From contig JNJK01000010.1 in assembly GCA_000701625.1 (NCBI GenBank), forward strand, positions 91,051 to 155,050: DNA of 64,000 nucleotides. Direction: 5' to 3'. The notes under the pieces were generated by a model. It was not told where the DNA came from and did no database searches. It saw nothing but the letters and a program-made list of their open reading frames with translations. Below, piece by piece: positions 18,365 to 26,693 of the stretch. The stretch's first letter is position 1. Each line of letters begins with the position of its first letter. The stretch is from Lachnospiraceae bacterium MC2017. Its GTDB lineage: Bacteria > Bacillota > Clostridia > Lachnospirales > Lachnospiraceae. Position numbers and translations under genes: made by a program.

Positions 18365-18806
18365 TATGAGTAACCATTCCAACACCCTGAATCATCATCT
18401 CACGCTTCTTGCGCTCGATCTCTTCACGTTTCTTCTTATCAGCCGCTTCCGCAAGCTGACCACAGGTCTTGCAGTATTTTCCGCTTATGATCGCCTTACC
18501 GCAAACCTGACACTTAAGAAATGTTTTCGAGTCTTTAGAAACCTGTAAACGCTCTTCCCTGAGCATATGAGTAATGGTTTTCTCTGCCACACCGGTTTTT
18601 TCACTTACTTCACCCGCTGTAGCACCCTGATGGTTTTCCAGATAATTACGAACTTTTCCATAATCATCATACATTAAGTGCCTGCACTTAGTACACCGAT
18701 AACCACCAACACCGATAAATTCAAGCTTTGAACCGCACTTTTCGCACGCTTCGGGCCGATGATAAGAATCATTAAAAAACTCGTCAACGAATTTCTCCGA
18801 ACTCAT
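18333..18806 (-). CDS. Zinc-ribbon/helix-turn-helix protein, YvyF-like (flagellar operon protein type)
   Basis: A 157-residue protein from the ATG at 18806 (MSSEKFVDEFF), inside the end of purD, with GGAAAGG 6 nt upstream. The frame is open further but has no better site. Order of features: zinc ribbon CEKCGSKLEFIGVGGYRCTKC (two CxxC pairs), an HTH-like segment (GATAGEVSEKTGVAEKTITHMLREERL), a second zinc knuckle (CQVCGKAIISGKYCKTC), and a basic C-terminal coiled coil (KKKREEIERKKREMM). This layout matches the YvyF/TIGR03826 group found in flagellar operons, although no flagellar genes are here. It probably binds nucleic acid or a protein partner. It overlaps purD by 23 nt. Confidence 0.72.
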   Translation of the reverse strand: MSSEKFVDEFFNDSYHRPEACEKCGSKLEFIGVGGYRCTKCRHLMYDDYGKVRNYLENHQGATAGEVSEKTGVAEKTITHMLREERLQVSKDSKTFLKCQVCGKAIISGKYCKTCGQLAEAADKKKREEIERKKREMMIQGVGMVTHNDDGKRRFDR

Positions 18807-20067
18807 CGATTGCCTTTCCGATATCTTTTCGGCAGTACTTATTCTCGAAACTAACCCATGTAGTTGCTTCATAGGCATTTGCACGCGCTTTGTGAAGATT
18901 CTCGCCCTTTGCAGTTATTCCGAGAACTCGTCCTCCATTTGTCACGATACCTTTAGAAGTTTTTTTAGTTCCAGCATGGAAGCAGTAATATCCATCTTCT
19001 TCAGTAAACTTTTCTAATCCGCTGATAAGATGACCCTTAGTATATCTCACAGGATAGCCGTCACTTGCGAGAACTACGCAAACTGCAGCATTGTCCTCAA
19101 ACTCCAGCTTGATCTTGCTAAGACTTCCATCAACACATGCTTCCATCACTTCAATAATATCATTTTTCATGCGAGGAAGCACTACCTGTGCTTCAGGATC
19201 TCCAAAACGTGCATTATATTCGAGAACCTTCGGTCCATCTTCCGTGAGCATGAGGCCAAAGAATATAACACCTTTGAACTCACGTCCCTCAGCCTTCATT
19301 GCATCAACAGTAGGCTGGAAAATATTTTTCTTACAGAAGTCATTTATCTTTTTTGTATAAAAAGGTGAAGGTGAAAATGTACCCATGCCTCCTGTATTGA
19401 GTCCTGTGTCACCATCGCCTGCTCTCTTATGATCCTGGGCACTGCTCATGACTTTGATAGTCTTTCCGTCACAGAAAGTAAGAACAGAAACTTCCCGTCC
19501 GGTCATGAATTCCTCAATGACCATCTTGTTTCCTGCTGTTCCGAACTTCTTATCAAGCATGATCTCTTTTACGCCATTTCTAGCCTCATCCCTGTCCTGA
19601 CAAATGAGAACTCCCTTTCCGAGTGCAAGTCCGTCAGCCTTTAATACAATAGGGAACTTACAGGTATCAAGATAAGCAAGAGCTTCTGCCGCATCAGTAA
19701 ATACTGCATATTCTGCTGTAGGGATATTATACTTTTTCATTAGATCCTTTGAAAAAGCCTTGGAACCCTCCAGGATAGCAGCATTTTTCCTGGGACCAAA
19801 TGCACGGATACCTGCTGCCTCCAACTCATCAACCAGTCCTCCGACAAGTGGATCATCAGGACCAACTATAACAAAGTCGATCTCCTTTTCCTTTGCATAT
19901 TTTACAATACGTCCAAATTCCATTACCGGAATATCGGCACATTCTGCTATCTCTGCAATTCCTGCATTTCCGGGGCAGCAGTAGATCTTATCTGCCTTTT
20001 CACTTTTCTTTACTGCATCTGCGATCGCATGCTCTCTTCCGCCTCCGCCGACGATCAGTATATTCAT
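18784..20067 (-). CDS. purD: Phosphoribosylamine-glycine ligase (GAR synthetase)
   Basis: Second step of purine synthesis: phosphoribosylamine + glycine + ATP to GAR. The 427 residues are full length. Visible features are the N-terminal MNILIVGGGGREHAIADAV, the PGNAGIAEIAECADI segment, the ATP-grasp domain with LKADGLALGKGVLIC, and the metal/ATP-binding LEYNARFGDPEAQVVLPR. The start ATG lies 1 nt after the purN stop codon, with GGAGG inside the end of purN. Last of the four pur genes in this operon; the next gene overlaps its 3' end. Confidence 0.97.
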   Translation of the reverse strand: MNILIVGGGGREHAIADAVKKSEKADKIYCCPGNAGIAEIAECADIPVMEFGRIVKYAKEKEIDFVIVGPDDPLVGGLVDELEAAGIRAFGPRKNAAILEGSKAFSKDLMKKYNIPTAEYAVFTDAAEALAYLDTCKFPIVLKADGLALGKGVLICQDRDEARNGVKEIMLDKKFGTAGNKMVIEEFMTGREVSVLTFCDGKTIKVMSSAQDHKRAGDGDTGLNTGGMGTFSPSPFYTKKINDFCKKNIFQPTVDAMKAEGREFKGVIFFGLMLTEDGPKVLEYNARFGDPEAQVVLPRMKNDIIEVMEACVDGSLSKIKLEFEDNAAVCVVLASDGYPVRYTKGHLISGLEKFTEEDGYYCFHAGTKKTSKGIVTNGGRVLGITAKGENLHKARANAYEATTWVSFENKYCRKDIGKAIDEFGEIR

Positions 20068-20068
20068 T

Positions 20069-20695
20069 TTAGTCCTCCACTTTGACTTTTCCGCCTTCTA
20101 CTGTTACCTTTCCGTTTGCGATCAGATCGATCGCTTTCGGCATGATGATCCATTCTGCCTGTTCCATGACTCTGAGCTGCAGAGATTCCGGAGTATCATC
20201 AGACTGAACCTCAACCGCCTTTTGCAGTATGATCGGGCCACTATCACAACCCTCATCTACAAAATGAACAGTCGCTCCTGTGACCTTCACCCCTCTTTTC
20301 AGCGCTTCCTCATGAACCTTCAGTCCATAGAATCCTACTCCGCAAAAAGAAGGGATGAGAGACGGGTGAACATTAATTATCTTATTAGTATATTTTTCGG
20401 TAAGTTCTTCCGGAAGCACTACCAAAAATCCTGCAAGAACTATAAGATCCGGTTTTGCTTCATCAACCGCATTGATAAGTGCTCTGTTAAAAGCAGCTGT
20501 ATCAGAAAAATCCTTTCTGCTTACGACTACCGAGGGAATTCCTGCGCTTTCTGCCCGGTCAAGAGCCTTAACACCGGGTTTGTTGCTTATTACCCGTACG
20601 ATCTCGGCATTTGTGATACGACCGTCAGCTACAGAATCAATGATAGCCTGGAGATTCGTTCCTCCGCCTGATACGCAGACTGCTATTCTCAGCAT
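20069..20695 (-). CDS. purN: Phosphoribosylglycinamide formyltransferase, folate-dependent
   Basis: Third step of purine synthesis: transfers formyl from 10-formyl-THF to GAR. The 208 residues match the family length. Motifs: [20 protein letters not shown] (phosphate loop), [14 protein letters not shown], the catalytic [14 protein letters not shown] (Asn and His), and [17 protein letters not shown] with the catalytic Asp. The start overlaps the purM stop by 7 nt. No purH is visible in this window. Confidence 0.97.
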   Translation of the reverse strand: MLRIAVCVSGGGTNLQAIIDSVADGRITNAEIVRVISNKPGVKALDRAESAGIPSVVVSRKDFSDTAAFNRALINAVDEAKPDLIVLAGFLVVLPEELTEKYTNKIINVHPSLIPSFCGVGFYGLKVHEEALKRGVKVTGATVHFVDEGCDSGPIILQKAVEVQSDDTPESLQLRVMEQAEWIIMPKAIDLIANGKVTVEGGKVKVED

Positions 20696-21717
20696 AAACG
20701 AACTCCTTTTTCTCCGGCACTTTCTGTCTTTCCTACGATAAATGCCTTTTCTCCGGCACTTTCAACTGCTGCGATCGTTTTTTCTGCATCAGAAGGATCT
20801 ACCGCAAGTACCATTCCAAGTCCCATATTGTAAGTGTTGTACATCATTTCATCGGCAATACCACCATCTTTCTGAAGCATTTCAAAGATAGGCGGGATCG
20901 GATAAGAATCCTTTTTAACTGCTGCTACGATGCCATCCGGAAGCATTCTGGGGATATTTTCATAGAATCCGCCTCCTGTAATATGGCTGCAGCCCTTTAT
21001 ATTTACACCTGCTTCACGAACTGAACGAAGCGCATGTACATAAATCTTTGTAGGTCTTAAAAGTGCATCTCCAAGAGTTGTTCCGAGAGAATCAAAATGA
21101 CGGTTCAGGTTGGCTTCTGTCATCTCAAACACTTTACGCACAAGTGAAAATCCATTGGAGTGAACACCGCTGGATGAAATACCTATAAGTGTATCTCCTT
21201 CTTTTATAGATGATCCATCGATGAGGTTATCCTGATCTACGATACCTACAGCAAATCCGGCAAGGTCGTACTCGTTTTCCGGATAGAAGCCCGGCATCTC
21301 CGCTGTTTCTCCACCGATCAGTGCAGCATCACTCTGCTTGCAGCCTTCTGCCACACCCTTTACGATCTCTGCGATCTTTTCCGGATAATTCTTTCCGCAA
21401 GCAATATAATCCAGGAAGAAAAGCGGTTCACCACCTGCGCATGCGATATCATTTACACACATTGCAACGCAGTCAATACCAACTGTATCATGCTTATCCA
21501 TGACAAACGCTACCTTGAGCTTAGTTCCGACACCATCTGTTCCGGAAACAAGCGTTGGGTTCTTCATAGCCATAAAAGGCTTAAGTGAAAAAGCTCCGGA
21601 AAATCCGCCAAGTCCGCCAAGAACCTCGGGACGTACTGTTTCCTTTACATACTTCTTAATAAGCTCGACTGACTTGTATCCGGCCTCAATATCAACACCA
21701 GCGCTTTTGTAATCCAT
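20689..21717 (-). CDS. purM: Phosphoribosylformylglycinamidine cyclo-ligase (AIR synthetase)
   Basis: Fifth step of purine synthesis: closes the imidazole ring of FGAM to AIR using ATP. 342 residues, full length. Typical motifs: [21 protein letters not shown] at the N-terminus, [16 protein letters not shown], the [23 protein letters not shown] block, [13 protein letters not shown], and [15 protein letters not shown]. Second gene of the purEMND operon; the leader gap to purE is 67 nt, and its 3' end overlaps purN. Confidence 0.97.
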   Translation of the reverse strand: MDYKSAGVDIEAGYKSVELIKKYVKETVRPEVLGGLGGFSGAFSLKPFMAMKNPTLVSGTDGVGTKLKVAFVMDKHDTVGIDCVAMCVNDIACAGGEPLFFLDYIACGKNYPEKIAEIVKGVAEGCKQSDAALIGGETAEMPGFYPENEYDLAGFAVGIVDQDNLIDGSSIKEGDTLIGISSSGVHSNGFSLVRKVFEMTEANLNRHFDSLGTTLGDALLRPTKIYVHALRSVREAGVNIKGCSHITGGGFYENIPRMLPDGIVAAVKKDSYPIPPIFEMLQKDGGIADEMMYNTYNMGLGMVLAVDPSDAEKTIAAVESAGEKAFIVGKTESAGEKGVRLC

Positions 21718-21784
21718 TATGATTTCCTTTCATTTCACATTAACAGGGTTAAAATGATCTCTGCTTTTATAAGCTTTTAGCCTA

Positions 21785-22303
21785 TTAGTTATTCTTTTCT
21801 TCGAGATAAGCCTTCCAGCCGATGTTCTTCAGCTTTTCATCTTTTTTCTCAACTTCATTTTTAAGATTTTCTGTGTAGCTCTTTAACCTGGAAAGAAGCT
21901 CATCGTCTGAAACTGCAAGGATCTTCGCTGCAAGAAGGGCAGCATTTTTTGCACCATCGATAGCGACAGTAGCGACAGGAATGCCCGAAGGCATCTGAAG
22001 AATAGAATAGAGTGCGTCAGTACCACCAAGTGATTTGCTGTACATAGGGATACCGATAACAGGAAGCGGAAACAGTGCTGCGCACATACCCGGCAGATGA
22101 GCTGCCATTCCGGCGCCGGCGATGATCACCTTAATCCCGCGTGCTTCAGCGTTTTTCGCCCATTCAAAGAAAACATCCGGTTCTCTGTGTGCAGAGATAA
22201 TATTCATCTCATACGTAACTCCGAGTTCATCAAGAACAGAGGCTGCCTTAGACATAACAGCCATATCGGAATCGGAACCCATTACAATACCTACTTTTGC
22301 CAT
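21785..22303 (-). CDS. purE: N5-carboxyaminoimidazole ribonucleotide mutase / AIR carboxylase catalytic subunit
   Basis: Purine synthesis step that yields CAIR. 172 residues from the ATG at 22303, with AAGGAAGG about 7 nt upstream; the frame opens 20 codons further upstream inside the leader but without a site. The PurE signature is clear: VGIVMGSDSDMAVMSKA, SAHREPD (catalytic His in the class I enzyme), AGAGMAAHLPGMCAA, and PVIGIPMYSKSLGGTDALYSI. No purK is adjacent, so whether it works as class I (with PurK) or class II (direct CO2) cannot be settled here. First gene of the purEMND operon. Confidence 0.96.
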   Translation of the reverse strand: MAKVGIVMGSDSDMAVMSKAASVLDELGVTYEMNIISAHREPDVFFEWAKNAEARGIKVIIAGAGMAAHLPGMCAALFPLPVIGIPMYSKSLGGTDALYSILQMPSGIPVATVAIDGAKNAALLAAKILAVSDDELLSRLKSYTENLKNEVEKKDEKLKNIGWKAYLEEKNN

Positions 22304-22338
22304 TTCCTGAACCTTCCTTATTCTGTTTCGTGTTTTAC

Positions 22339-22362
22339 TGCGGCGCAGTATTAAACGCCGCA
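22339..22362 (-). promoter_or_regulatory. Hairpin at the predicted 5' end of the purEMND mRNA
   Basis: On the minus strand TGCGGCG (22362-22356) and CGCCGCA (22345-22339) form a perfect 7-bp stem with a 10-nt loop, beginning at the predicted transcription start. An alternative overlapping palindrome, TACTGCG-G-CGCAGTA, lies at 22336-22350. It could be a purine repressor operator or a 5' stabilising stem. Confidence 0.5.
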
Positions 22363-22368
22363 ATACAC

Positions 22369-22397
22369 ATTATAGGTTTACTGATATTTCAAGTCAA
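22369..22397 (-). promoter_or_regulatory. purEMND promoter
   Basis: Near-consensus sigma-A promoter on the minus strand: -35 TTGACT (22397-22392), 17-bp spacer, -10 TATAAT (22374-22369). It sits just past the stop codon of the M29 peptidase gene, giving a leader of about 60 nt before purE. Confidence 0.8.
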
Positions 22398-22402
22398 TGT
22401 GA

Positions 22403-24412
22403 TTATTTTTCCAAAGGCTGATTCAGCTCTTCCGTTCCGGGAACAACGAACTTTCCGCCTGAAATCACAGGGTATCTGTTTCCGTCTGCATCTATGGCAG
22501 TTATCGTATCCAGTTCATCATAAGGAATGGTAATATCCGTATGACACTGAAAATACCGAAATGCCGGATCTGTTTTACGCTTGATCGTATACTCATTGTC
22601 ACGGGCAATGATCTCACGTCCGTCAGGATTATAGACCTTTACATCTTCCGCACGCTCATAGCAGGTATCTCCAAGAGCAAAATGCGGTCCGGTCTTTTCT
22701 GCGATCAGAATATCAAGTCTGGAAAAAATGTCAAAATCTTTTGCCATACGATACGCAGTCGTATTTGTACCGATCGCAAATTCTCCAAGAGGAAGTGTAT
22801 CGTGATGATGAAGAATATGGTCACGTATATATTTTTTATTTTCTTCCTCTGTAGGGAAATTAGTACAGTTGTAGTCTGTTACGAAACCATCCTTAAAATG
22901 AAACTCCAGATTTTCGAATCTGAGTCCCATGAGATATACTTCGGACACAAACAGTGTTCCGTCAGTTCCTGTAAGCGCCGGTGACGTAAAGGCCTCCCCC
23001 ACAGGGATGTTAACATCTGCCGTACAATTTTCAAATACTGTCTGATGCTCCGGATCAGGAAGCTCATGGAGAGACACCGTAATATCTGTCTTGTTGCCGT
23101 TTCGTCCCTTAACTTCTACTTTTCTGCCCTTTTCGAGCTGAAGGATAAGTTCCTGCTGTATCCTCTTATATTTGTCAGAATCCAGCGTATTCAGCTTTAC
23201 TGTTGCATCAAAAACAGCTTCAAATTCCGAACTAATTGACGGAACAGGATATGAAATGATCGTAAATGACCTTTCATCTCCAGGAATATAACGGCTCGTA
23301 AGCTTTCCGGCTTCTACAGCGAGATCAACCGCAAGCTTCTGCTGCTCAGGACTCAGCGCATATGCCTCACTATGTGACTCCGGCATAAAAGGATCACTTC
23401 CAAATGTCTCCATAACAGCCGGTCCGCCATACTCACGCGCAAGCTCCTTTACCTCCTCAAAAGTATGCTCCATGACTTCAAGCTTTCGTGTCATGTATGC
23501 CTTATCAAGGAAAAGAGCATTATCTTCCATATGATCAAATGCCATCTGCTTATTAACCCATGCTCCGGCATATCCGTTTCTACTCATACCGGAACGGTTT
23601 GCTGCATGCAGAGGCCGGCGATATATAGTAGCAGAAAGACCGATCTTTTCAAAATTACGGATCGCAGCACGGATCATTCTTTCAAATCCAAGTTCATATC
23701 TTACTGCCACAGAACGTTTTTTAGACAGATCCTTTCCTGTATTCACAAAACCCATGCGATAGCCTTCTGTAAAGGTATCTGCCATAGACTGGATTTTTTC
23801 CTCAGAAAAAGTATTAAGATATGCCGCGATCTTTCTCGTATCATCATCTATATATTCACCGAAACGCTCCAGATAGGACAGATCAGTAAGATCCGCTTCC
23901 ATGATGATCTCTCTCGCAAATTCATCTTCTGCGGGATCCACGATCTCGCGGATCCTGCGGCTCACGGTATAATCCGTGTAATCACTCACAAAAGAATACA
24001 GTATTCCATGTATTATCTTTGCTTCAGGTTCTTTTCCTTCCTCCTGCACGGCTGCTACAAACGAGCTGTAAATCTCGAGAAATACTTCTTCAAGTATAAC
24101 TATATCCGTAAGAAGCCCCTCTGCATGAAATGCAACGAGATTTAAAAGTTCATATGACAAAAAGGACAGAAGCCGTCCCATCTCTGTCCCACAGCGTGAT
24201 ACGGCGTACACAGGGTTCATCCATGATGAACCGTAATTTTCAGGAAGCGCTGCATCATAGGACGGATGCAGGATAAATTCAGCTGTTCTCCTAAAAAATT
24301 CATCATACGGAGCTTTTACAAGGTCTTCTGATATGATCTCACGAATCCTGCCTTCCGCAAGTTCCTGTCTTTCTCTTAAAAGTTCTGCCTCAGATTCCGG
24401 CAATGCCCGCAT
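22403..24412 (-). CDS. Aminopeptidase, M29 family, with long N-terminal extension
   Basis: A 669-residue cytoplasmic protein. The C-terminal half matches M29 metallo-aminopeptidases (AmpS/PepS type): EAFTSPALTGTDGTLFVSEVYLMG, EFHFKDGFVTDY, LGEFAIGTNT and a late HFALGDTCY. These carry the Glu, His and Asp residues used as metal ligands in the family. The first 250-300 residues are a helical extension not found in the 400-residue classical M29 enzymes; I do not recognise it. The enzyme probably releases N-terminal residues from peptides. The ATG has GGAGG 9 nt upstream inside the end of the DUF6142 gene, and the two overlap by 23 nt, so it belongs to the pyrE unit. Confidence 0.85.
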   Translation of the reverse strand: MRALPESEAELLRERQELAEGRIREIISEDLVKAPYDEFFRRTAEFILHPSYDAALPENYGSSWMNPVYAVSRCGTEMGRLLSFLSYELLNLVAFHAEGLLTDIVILEEVFLEIYSSFVAAVQEEGKEPEAKIIHGILYSFVSDYTDYTVSRRIREIVDPAEDEFAREIIMEADLTDLSYLERFGEYIDDDTRKIAAYLNTFSEEKIQSMADTFTEGYRMGFVNTGKDLSKKRSVAVRYELGFERMIRAAIRNFEKIGLSATIYRRPLHAANRSGMSRNGYAGAWVNKQMAFDHMEDNALFLDKAYMTRKLEVMEHTFEEVKELAREYGGPAVMETFGSDPFMPESHSEAYALSPEQQKLAVDLAVEAGKLTSRYIPGDERSFTIISYPVPSISSEFEAVFDATVKLNTLDSDKYKRIQQELILQLEKGRKVEVKGRNGNKTDITVSLHELPDPEHQTVFENCTADVNIPVGEAFTSPALTGTDGTLFVSEVYLMGLRFENLEFHFKDGFVTDYNCTNFPTEEENKKYIRDHILHHHDTLPLGEFAIGTNTTAYRMAKDFDIFSRLDILIAEKTGPHFALGDTCYERAEDVKVYNPDGREIIARDNEYTIKRKTDPAFRYFQCHTDITIPYDELDTITAIDADGNRYPVISGGKFVVPGTEELNQPLEK

Positions 24413-24713
24413 ATATTATTCCTCCCCAGGCAATCAGTGATAATAAAGATGTGATAAAGCCAAGTCGAGGAAATAAACGGAATTTATCCGGCTCGACGAG
24501 ACTCATTATCCCCAATACTGTGCCTGCCACGCTGAAAAGGCAGGAAACGAAGCCTACTGCCCCCTGTCTCGGGGTAGCACTTCCGCCTGCCTTAAGTACA
24601 TTCATCATTACAAATATAAATGCCACAAGCGAGATCACACCACAAACAGAGGACATAATCCCCTTTGAAGACTGGCTGCTGCTCGTGAACAAATATTTTC
24701 TTCTACCTAACAT
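24390..24713 (-). CDS. Small membrane protein, DUF6142-like
   Basis: A 107-residue protein with a short basic N-terminus (MLGRRKYLFTSSSQSS) and three hydrophobic segments (GVISLVAFIFVMMNV, AVGFVSCLFSVAGTVLGIMSL, LGFITSLLSLIAWGGIIYAGI). It resembles small DUF6142 membrane proteins common in Lachnospiraceae. Function unknown. It lies 10 nt after the 53-residue membrane protein gene and overlaps the peptidase gene, so all are likely one transcript with pyrE. Confidence 0.65.
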   Translation of the reverse strand: MLGRRKYLFTSSSQSSKGIMSSVCGVISLVAFIFVMMNVLKAGGSATPRQGAVGFVSCLFSVAGTVLGIMSLVEPDKFRLFPRLGFITSLLSLIAWGGIIYAGIAGI

Positions 24714-24723
24714 TCCTAAATCC

Positions 24724-24885
24724 TTAGAACATGATCCTGGACTTGGCCTTCAAAAGCCTTCCTGCCGAAATAAGCAGCATCACACCACTTACAACTCCGA
24801 CGGTTACAGCGATGATACCAAGTACAATGCTTACAACTGCCGAAAAACGTACACTCTTATATACCAATTCGTTTTCGTTGCTCAT
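24724..24885 (-). CDS. Small single-pass membrane protein (53 aa)
   Basis: An ORF below usual length cut-offs, beginning MSNENELVYKSVRFSAVVSI and ending LKAKSRIMF. One or two close hydrophobic stretches (SAVVSIVLGIIAVTVGVVSGVMLLIS) with a basic C-terminus suggest a single-span or hairpin membrane protein. The ATG at 24885 has a GAAAGGAAG ribosome site about 6 nt upstream. It is packed between pyrE (26 nt) and the DUF6142-like gene (10 nt) on the same strand, which supports its being real. Function unknown. Confidence 0.7.
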   Translation of the reverse strand: MSNENELVYKSVRFSAVVSIVLGIIAVTVGVVSGVMLLISAGRLLKAKSRIMF

Positions 24886-24911
24886 ATCATACTTCCTTTC
24901 AGAGTTATTAA

Positions 24912-25589
24912 TTATTTTTCTGCGCCGTACTTCTCATAGTAGGCATCGATGGCAGCCTTAAGGTTCTCATCGATAACCTTCTTTCCACCAACTTCATTTT
25001 CTGTGAGATAGCTGATCACATCTTCCATCGTTACGATGGCAGTCGTAGTGAATCCATGCTCCTCTTCGATCTCTTTAAGTGCAGATTTTGCGCCTGTTCC
25101 ACGTTCCTGACGATCAACAGATACGCACATTCCCAGAACCTTTGCATCACCCTGTGCCTGAATAATAGGAAGTGTCTCACGGATAGAAGTTCCTGCGGTA
25201 GTAACATCCTCGATTATCACTACGCGGTCACCATCTCCAAGCGGTCCGCCGAGCAGGATTCCCTTATCACCATGATCTTTAACCTCTTTACGGTTGCTGC
25301 AATAGCGTATTTCTTTTCCATACATCTCACTGAATGCAATGGTAGTTGCTACAGAAAGGGGGATTCCCTTATATGCAGGTCCAAAGAGGACATCAAAATC
25401 ATCTCCGAAGCGATCATGAATAGCACGGGCATAATATTCACCCAGTTTCTTTAACTGCGTACCTGTCCTGTAAAATCCGGTATTTACAAAAAACGGTGTG
25501 TTGCGTCCGCTCTTGGTAACGAAATCTCCGAACTTCAGTACCTGACAGTCCAGCATAAACTCAATAAACTCCTGCTTGTATTTTTCCAT
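24912..25589 (-). CDS. pyrE: Orotate phosphoribosyltransferase
   Basis: Fifth step of pyrimidine synthesis: orotate + PRPP to OMP. 225 residues, normal length. Visible: FGDFVTKSGRNTPFFVNTG near the N-terminus, LFGPAYKGIPLS, and the PRPP-binding motif VVIIEDVTTAGTSIRE. It has its own promoter and a leader hairpin, and heads a unit with two small membrane proteins and an M29 peptidase. pyrF lies just upstream but is separated by a terminator. Confidence 0.96.
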   Translation of the reverse strand: MEKYKQEFIEFMLDCQVLKFGDFVTKSGRNTPFFVNTGFYRTGTQLKKLGEYYARAIHDRFGDDFDVLFGPAYKGIPLSVATTIAFSEMYGKEIRYCSNRKEVKDHGDKGILLGGPLGDGDRVVIIEDVTTAGTSIRETLPIIQAQGDAKVLGMCVSVDRQERGTGAKSALKEIEEEHGFTTTAIVTMEDVISYLTENEVGGKKVIDENLKAAIDAYYEKYGAEK

Positions 25590-25600
25590 GGATCATCTGC

Positions 25601-25625
25601 TCCGGAGTTTTATGATACCTCCGGA
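25601..25625 (-). promoter_or_regulatory. Leader hairpin covering the pyrE ribosome site region
   Basis: TCCGGAG and CTCCGGA form a perfect 7-bp stem with an 11-nt loop, starting 12 nt upstream of the pyrE ATG. The only purine-rich candidates for a Shine-Dalgarno (GGAGG and GGAG) are in the two arms, so the stem could mask ribosome binding. It has no PyrR-type anti-anti-terminator motif that I can see. Confidence 0.45.
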
Positions 25626-25650
25626 TCCTTTCTTAATATATTTTGGAAAC

Positions 25651-25680
25651 ATTTTAGCATAAAAATAGGAATAATAACAA
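25651..25680 (-). promoter_or_regulatory. pyrE promoter
   Basis: -35 TTGTTA (25680-25675), 18-bp spacer, extended -10 TGCTAAAAT (25659-25651) on the minus strand, just downstream of the pyrF terminator. Confidence 0.6.
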
Positions 25681-25683
25681 GAA

Positions 25684-25710
25684 AACGCCTCTCCTCACAG
25701 GAGAGACGTT
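25684..25710 (-). terminator. pyrF terminator
   Basis: AACGTCTCTCCT and AGGAGAGGCGTT pair over 12 bp (one G-T) with a 3-nt loop, followed by TTCTTGTTATT on the minus strand. It lies 13 nt past the pyrF stop codon. The T-run also supplies the pyrE -35 box. Confidence 0.85.
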
Positions 25711-25722
25711 AACCTATCGATA

Positions 25723-26658
25723 TTACTGCGGAACACCGGCGCCATGTGAGCGAAGATCTTCGATCATGTCAATGACCGCCTGACGGCTCGCATCAGCAAA
25801 GTGTGCTGCATCAAACTTATCTTTATACGCATCTTTTGTATATGCAGCGATCACACCTCTTGAATTATTTACGATCGCGCCAAGACCATCCGGATTAAAG
25901 AAATTAACAAGGTCTTCTGCTTTTCCTCCCTGAGCGCCATAACCAGGAACAAGAATAAAAGCCTTCGGCATGAGTTTTCTAAGAGCAGCACCCATTTCCG
26001 GATAAGTAGCACCGACAACACAGCCAACATTGCTATACTCTCCATCCATTGAGGATGCTCCCCACTCATTTACCTTTTCAGCAACCCATTCATAAAGCGG
26101 TCTGCCGTCAATCTCACGATCCTGGAATTCTCCGCTTGATGCATTGGAAGTCTTAACAAGTACAAAAATTCCTCTATCCTCTTCAGAGCAAACATCAGCA
26201 AAAGGCTTTACTCCATCAGATCCAAGGTAAGGATTTACAGTACAAAAATCTTCGTCAAAAGGAGCATAGCTCTTTGAACCGATCTTGATATGTCCGATAT
26301 GCGCCTTTGCATAAGAAGCTGATGTATTTCCTATATCGCCTCTTTTTATATCGCCAATGACCAGTAAGCCTTTTTCGTGACAATAATCAACAGTCTTTTT
26401 GAAAGCCATGAGTCCCGGTATACCAAACTGCTCATACATGGCGATCTGAGGCTTTACCGCCGGGATCAGATCATAAGTCGTATCAACTATCGCACGATTG
26501 AACTGCCAGATTGCCTCTGCAGCACCTTCCGGAGTCTCCCCAAATTCTTCAAACGCTTTTTTCTGGATTTCTTCCGGAACAAAGCTCAGGTTTGGATCGA
26601 GTCCCACACAAATAGGTGCGCCGGTCTTTCTGATTTTCTCAATAAGCTTACTGATCAT
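25723..26658 (-). CDS. pyrF: Orotidine 5'-phosphate decarboxylase, type 2
   Basis: Last step to UMP: decarboxylates OMP. The 311 residues fit the longer type 2 family. Motifs: PICVGLDPNLSFVP at the N-terminus, the catalytic LLVIGDIKRGDIGNTSASYA block (Lys/Asp array), VNPYLGSDGVKPF, and FILVPGYGAQGG with the phosphate-binding end NNSRGVI. The start is 35 nt after the nrdD stop codon with no promoter visible between them, so it probably reads through from nrdD. Confidence 0.95.
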   Translation of the reverse strand: MISKLIEKIRKTGAPICVGLDPNLSFVPEEIQKKAFEEFGETPEGAAEAIWQFNRAIVDTTYDLIPAVKPQIAMYEQFGIPGLMAFKKTVDYCHEKGLLVIGDIKRGDIGNTSASYAKAHIGHIKIGSKSYAPFDEDFCTVNPYLGSDGVKPFADVCSEEDRGIFVLVKTSNASSGEFQDREIDGRPLYEWVAEKVNEWGASSMDGEYSNVGCVVGATYPEMGAALRKLMPKAFILVPGYGAQGGKAEDLVNFFNPDGLGAIVNNSRGVIAAYTKDAYKDKFDAAHFADASRQAVIDMIEDLRSHGAGVPQ

Positions 26659-26693
26659 TATGAATTTACTCTCTTTCCGCTGTCATTTTTTGA

